NCBI RefSeq assembly: GCF_000243215.1
Contig: NZ_JH594596.1
Span: 2,115,194-2,179,193, forward strand
Source of the DNA: Odoribacter laneus YIT 12061
GTDB lineage: Bacteria > Bacteroidota > Bacteroidia > Bacteroidales > Marinifilaceae
Direction of reading: 5' to 3'
DNA length: 64,000 nt
In this document: positions 60,615-64,000 of the stretch, one piece after another
Position numbering within the stretch: position 1 is the stretch's first letter
How the letters are laid out: each line of letters begins with the position of its first letter
Program-made: the position numbers and the translations under genes
The notes under the pieces: generated by a model
Told to the model about the DNA's origin: nothing
The model's database searches: none
Seen by the model: the letters and a program-made list of their open reading frames with translations, nothing else

Positions 60615-61565
60615 ATGAATAGAATTAAACAACTTTTTCATATTAAATATCCCATCATCCAAGGCGGAATGGTTTGGTGCAGCGGTTGGAAGCTCGCCTC
60701 TGCCGTCAGTAATAATGGAGGTCTGGGCCTATTAGGAGCAGGTTCTATGCATCCGGAAATCTTGGTAGAGCACATCCGTCAAATGCAAAAGGCTACCTCC
60801 AATCCCTGGGGAGTAAATGTACCCCTACTTTATCCGGAAATAGATCGCCTGATTCAAATACTGATTGAAGAAAAGGTGAAAATTGTCTTTACTTCTGCCG
60901 GAAGTCCCAAAAAATGGACTTCTCTGTTGAAAACCCACGGTATGACAGTTGTACACGTAGTCAGTAGCGCCCTCTTTGCACAAAAGAGCGAGGAAGCTGG
61001 AGTAGATGCTATCGTAGCCGAAGGTTTTGAAGCAGGGGGGCATAATGGCAGGGAAGAAACAACAACCCTGACGCTAATTCCCAATGTAGTGGCCCATTGC
61101 AGCTTACCCGTCATTGCCGCCGGCGGTATAGCTTCCGGAAAAGCAATGGCCGCCATGAGAATGCTGGGAGCCGAAGGTGTACAGATCGGCAGTCGTTTTG
61201 CCATAGCTACAGAATCTTCTGCCCACCCGCTTTTTAAAGAAAAAGTGATTCAAAGCGCTGAAGGAGACACCCTACTACTTCTAAAAAAACTAGCACCAAC
61301 CCGGTTGCTGAAAAACGAATTCTTTACCCAAGTCAAACAACTGGAAGATCAGGGAGCCGATGTGTCTGCCCTCAGTCAGTTGTTGGGAAAAGGCCGTGCC
61401 AAAAAAGGCATATTTGAAGGCGACCTCGCAGAAGGAGAACTGGAGATCGGACAAATTGCCTCCATGCTATATCAGCAGGAATCCGTAGCCGACATCATCC
61501 GGGATATCGTAACGGAATACAATCAATGTATGCAAAACGGTAAAGATTTTGAATTGGAAAACTAA
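60615..61565 (+). CDS. Nitronate monooxygenase / FabK-like flavoprotein
   Basis: FMN-binding TIM barrel. Landmarks: YPIIQGGMVWCSGWKLASAVSNNGGLGLLG (13-42), GVDAIVAEGFEAGGHNG (about 131-147, with the GGHxG flavin/active-site block), LPVIAAGGIASGKAMAAMRMLGAEGVQIGSRF (about 165-195, phosphate-binding loop). Members either oxidise nitronates or act as FabK enoyl-ACP reductases. No fatty-acid gene cluster is beside it, so the role is open. 316 residues; single gene. Confident on family, not on substrate. Confidence 0.88.
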   Translation: MNRIKQLFHIKYPIIQGGMVWCSGWKLASAVSNNGGLGLLGAGSMHPEILVEHIRQMQKATSNPWGVNVPLLYPEIDRLIQILIEEKVKIVFTSAGSPKKWTSLLKTHGMTVVHVVSSALFAQKSEEAGVDAIVAEGFEAGGHNGREETTTLTLIPNVVAHCSLPVIAAGGIASGKAMAAMRMLGAEGVQIGSRFAIATESSAHPLFKEKVIQSAEGDTLLLLKKLAPTRLLKNEFFTQVKQLEDQGADVSALSQLLGKGRAKKGIFEGDLAEGELEIGQIASMLYQQESVADIIRDIVTEYNQCMQNGKDFELEN

Positions 61566-61615
61566 AACCCTATTATTCCGTTAATGTTATAGTCACTTTA
61601 ATTACTGAACATTTT

Positions 61616-62854
61616 ATGATAAAATTTTCCCGCCATATTTTAGAGAACGGTCTTACGGTGTTGTGTAATACAGATCCTGGAACCCCCTTCGTATCTGTAA
61701 ATATATTGTACAAAGTAGGGGCAAAAAACGAATCGCCGCAAAAAACCGGTTTTGCCCACCTGTTTGAACACCTAATGTTCAGTGGCTCGGTACATGTAAA
61801 AGATTTCGACCGGGAAGTGCAATTGGCAGGAGGAGACAGTAACGCCTATACCACCAACGACTATACGAATTATTACATCACCATTCCGGCCGAAAATCTG
61901 GAAACGGCGCTCTGGCTGGAATCCGACCGGATGTTGGGCTTAAATCTTTCTTCTCAAGCTTTAGATGTCCAAAAGCATGTAGTTATTGAAGAATTTAAAC
62001 AACGTTATCTGAATGCTCCTTATGGGGATATCTGGCTTAAACTCCGTCCCCTGGCTTATCAGGTACATCCTTATCGTTGGCCAACGATCGGAATTTCTCC
62101 CGAACATATCGAAAAAGCGACAGAAGAAGACGTAAAAACATTTTTCCGGGAACATTATACACCCGACAATGCTATTGTCGGTATCAGCGGAAATATAGCT
62201 GAAGACAAAGCCTTGAAACTGGTACAAAAATGGTTCGGGGATATTCCTTCCTCTGGCTACCGGCAACCTCTCCTCCCACAGGAACCTACTCAAACAGAAG
62301 CCCGGAGATTGGTTTTATCCGATAATCCTGTTCCGGCTGATGTGATCTATAAAGTATACCATATGGGAAGCCGGATCTCTGAAAATTTCTATGTCTGCGA
62401 TGTGATTTCCGATATCCTGTCCAACGGACAATCTTCCCGGCTCTACCGCCACCTCATTAAGGAAAACCGTCTTTTTTCAAGCATAGACGCTTATGTGACC
62501 GGAGATACCGATCCTGGTTTATTCGTATTCAGCGGTAAATTATCCGAGGGAAGTACTGTGGAAGCTGCAGAAGCCGCCATGGAAAAAGAATTGAAAAACT
62601 TTATCGAAACCCCTGTTTCCGACCGGGAACTTCAAAAAGTCATTCACAAAACAGAAGCCCGCATCAGCTTCAGCGAAATTAATTACCAATCGAAAGCAAG
62701 TAATCTGGCTTTTTTTGAATACTTAGGTGATGCGGAACTCATTAATAACGAAAATAAAAAATACGAACAAATCACTTTAGAAAAACTGAAAGAAACAGCC
62801 CGGGAACTATTCCGTCCTGAAAATTGTTCTACTTTAATCTACCTTAAAAAATAA
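61616..62854 (+). CDS. M16-family zinc peptidase, catalytic subunit
   Basis: The inverted zinc motif HLFEHLMF (HxxEH, about residue 44) and the downstream glutamate region (VIEEFKQRYLNAPYG, about 125) are those of processing peptidase-like (pitrilysin superfamily) enzymes; N-domain and C-domain are both present (412 residues). The next gene encodes a partner lacking HxxEH. In such M16B pairs one subunit carries the zinc site and the other helps bind substrate. No signal peptide, so probably cytoplasmic. Confidence 0.93.
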   Translation: MIKFSRHILENGLTVLCNTDPGTPFVSVNILYKVGAKNESPQKTGFAHLFEHLMFSGSVHVKDFDREVQLAGGDSNAYTTNDYTNYYITIPAENLETALWLESDRMLGLNLSSQALDVQKHVVIEEFKQRYLNAPYGDIWLKLRPLAYQVHPYRWPTIGISPEHIEKATEEDVKTFFREHYTPDNAIVGISGNIAEDKALKLVQKWFGDIPSSGYRQPLLPQEPTQTEARRLVLSDNPVPADVIYKVYHMGSRISENFYVCDVISDILSNGQSSRLYRHLIKENRLFSSIDAYVTGDTDPGLFVFSGKLSEGSTVEAAEAAMEKELKNFIETPVSDRELQKVIHKTEARISFSEINYQSKASNLAFFEYLGDAELINNENKKYEQITLEKLKETARELFRPENCSTLIYLKK

Positions 62855-62896
62855 TCTGAATTCAAATATTCAACCGATTTATATGCCTTTATCACT

Positions 62897-64000
62897 ATGA
62901 CAGTCAATCGAAAAATCAGTCCTCCCCTTTCAGAACTAAGCGTTCCGAAAGTTTTGCCCTATACGACTCAAGTGCTTCCCAACGGTATAGAGATGCTCCT
63001 CTTACACGACCCGGATCAGGAAGTATTTAAAATGGATGTGGTCTTCGATGCAGGTGCCTATTACCAAAAACAACCCTTGGTCGCTACCACTGCAATCAAT
63101 ATGCTGAACGAAGGAACAATTTACCACAACTCCGCGGAGATAGCGGAAATATTTGATTATTACGGAGCTTATGTAGATTTTAACTGCGGCATGCACAAGG
63201 CAGAATTAAATCTTTTATCTTTAAACAAATTTGCCGAAGAAACCATTCCAATTTTGGCGGAAATTCTGTCGAGTAGTACCATTCCTGCTCACGAGCTCGA
63301 TATTTATCTCTGTAATAAAAAACAGCAATTTCTGGTGGAAAAACAAAAAACAGCCTGGTTAGCCCGAAAAGAATTTACCCGGCTGCTGTTCGGCACAAAT
63401 CACCCTTACGCCAATACGGTAAAGGAGGAAGATTACGACCGGATCACTCCGGAAATCATCCGGGAATTTTACAAGGAACGACTGAATGCAGGAAACTGCT
63501 TTGTTCTGCTATCCGGGAACATAACTCCCGAAATCCGACATATTACTACAGAGACATTCGGCAAACTCTCCCGGCCCAGCAACACCCTGCAGACACCAGT
63601 ATACGCCTTGCAACCGGCCTTGCCCGGACGCTCCAAAATCGAAAAAGAAGATGCCGTGCAGACCAGTATCCGGATCGGAAAGAAAGGGGTCCGTCTGACG
63701 GACGAAGACTATGCCGGATTTCTACTGTTAAACACCGTCCTAGGAGGTTATTTCGGTTCTCGGCTCATGTCCAATATCCGTGAAGAAAAAGGTTATACCT
63801 ACGGAATTCATTCTTTCAACGTCTCCCTTCCCGAAACAGCCTACTGGTGTGTAGCAACAGACGTAGACAATAAATATACGGAAGCCACTATTGAAGAAGT
63901 CCTGAAAGAAATCCGAACCCTCCGGAGCGAACTGATTCCGGAAGCAGAATTAAATCTGGTAAAAAATTTTTTCCACGGCGATCTGCTTCGTGAAATCGAC
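62897..64000 (+). CDS. M16-family peptidase partner subunit (non-catalytic), 3' cut by window end
   Basis: Reads on from ATG 62897 to the window end without a stop, so it is partial here (368 codons visible). It has the M16 fold (LPNGIEMLLLHDPDQEVFKMDVVFDAGAYYQ) but where HxxEH should be it reads AINMLNEGT, so zinc is not bound. The C-domain keeps the substrate-binding R/Y pair GGYFGSRLMSNIREEKGYTYGI (about 283-305). This split of roles with the gene before it is the known M16B heterodimer arrangement. 42 nt separate them: one operon. Confidence 0.9.
   Translation, partial: MTVNRKISPPLSELSVPKVLPYTTQVLPNGIEMLLLHDPDQEVFKMDVVFDAGAYYQKQPLVATTAINMLNEGTIYHNSAEIAEIFDYYGAYVDFNCGMHKAELNLLSLNKFAEETIPILAEILSSSTIPAHELDIYLCNKKQQFLVEKQKTAWLARKEFTRLLFGTNHPYANTVKEEDYDRITPEIIREFYKERLNAGNCFVLLSGNITPEIRHITTETFGKLSRPSNTLQTPVYALQPALPGRSKIEKEDAVQTSIRIGKKGVRLTDEDYAGFLLLNTVLGGYFGSRLMSNIREEKGYTYGIHSFNVSLPETAYWCVATDVDNKYTEATIEEVLKEIRTLRSELIPEAELNLVKNFFHGDLLREID

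Noticed and set aside
60854-61204. Antisense ORF in the nitronate monooxygenase gene
   Set aside because: Alanine/proline-rich shadow of a GC-richer gene with a clear sense product.

Overview
The window looks like the chromosome of a gut-type Bacteroidales bacterium. Evidence: a SusC/SusD pair, lipoproteins with SSC/SC lipoboxes, weak Shine-Dalgarno sequences, and several promoters of the Bacteroidetes type (TTTG, about 19 nt, TAnnTTTG). The right flank is richer in GC than the rest and carries housekeeping-type genes. A member of the Odoribacter/Butyricimonas group would fit, but genus is not shown by the sequence. Some positions of short sites were counted by hand and may be off by a base or two.

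Layout. (1) 1-2.5 kb: UmuD/UmuC SOS polymerase pair, a small hydrophobic peptide gene and a start-less gene remnant. (2) 2.6-8.5 kb, minus strand: a SusC-SusD-FAS1 lipoprotein-small lipoprotein outer-membrane uptake operon. (3) 8.7-11.5 kb: an accessory stretch with two small XRE regulators, a leucine-rich-repeat protein, a small secreted protein, and four non-coding elements sharing one nested-stem/pseudoknot architecture. (4) about 11.6-54.1 kb: a temperate phage of apparently podovirus type. It has ejection-type proteins, a PAPS-reductase-like enzyme, a cytosine methyltransferase with a second conserved-looking reading frame inside it, and one gene of about 14.6 kb for a 4,869-residue polyvalent protein. 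These are followed by a HigBA-type pair, terminase, rhomboid protease, scaffold/capsid/connector/fibre genes, a lysis cassette (holin, M23 endolysin, one-gene spanin) and a radical SAM enzyme. Portal and tail genes lie on the minus strand, then a DnaC-like replication block, repressor and tyrosine integrase. A fifth copy of the structured element sits in the phage between its two convergent late clusters. (5) 54.1-64 kb: tRNA-Gly and tRNA-Tyr, then an AGCS amino-acid symporter, RidA, rubrerythrin, a CDF metal exporter, an MFS transporter, a nitronate monooxygenase-like enzyme and an M16 peptidase pair, the second cut by the window end.

How it works together (inference). The repressor and integrase hold the prophage. 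On induction the minus-strand early operon (DnaC loader and initiator) replicates DNA, and the late operons build a short-tailed virion. The ejection-type genes sit directly beside the giant protein, which combines an adenine methylase fold, an SF2 helicase, a zincin and polyvalent-protein-associated domains. The giant protein may therefore enter the new host with the DNA and protect it from restriction. The most unusual observations are the overprinted methyltransferase gene, the family of five structured elements with compensatory pairing, the giant protein, and a phage-borne rhomboid protease.
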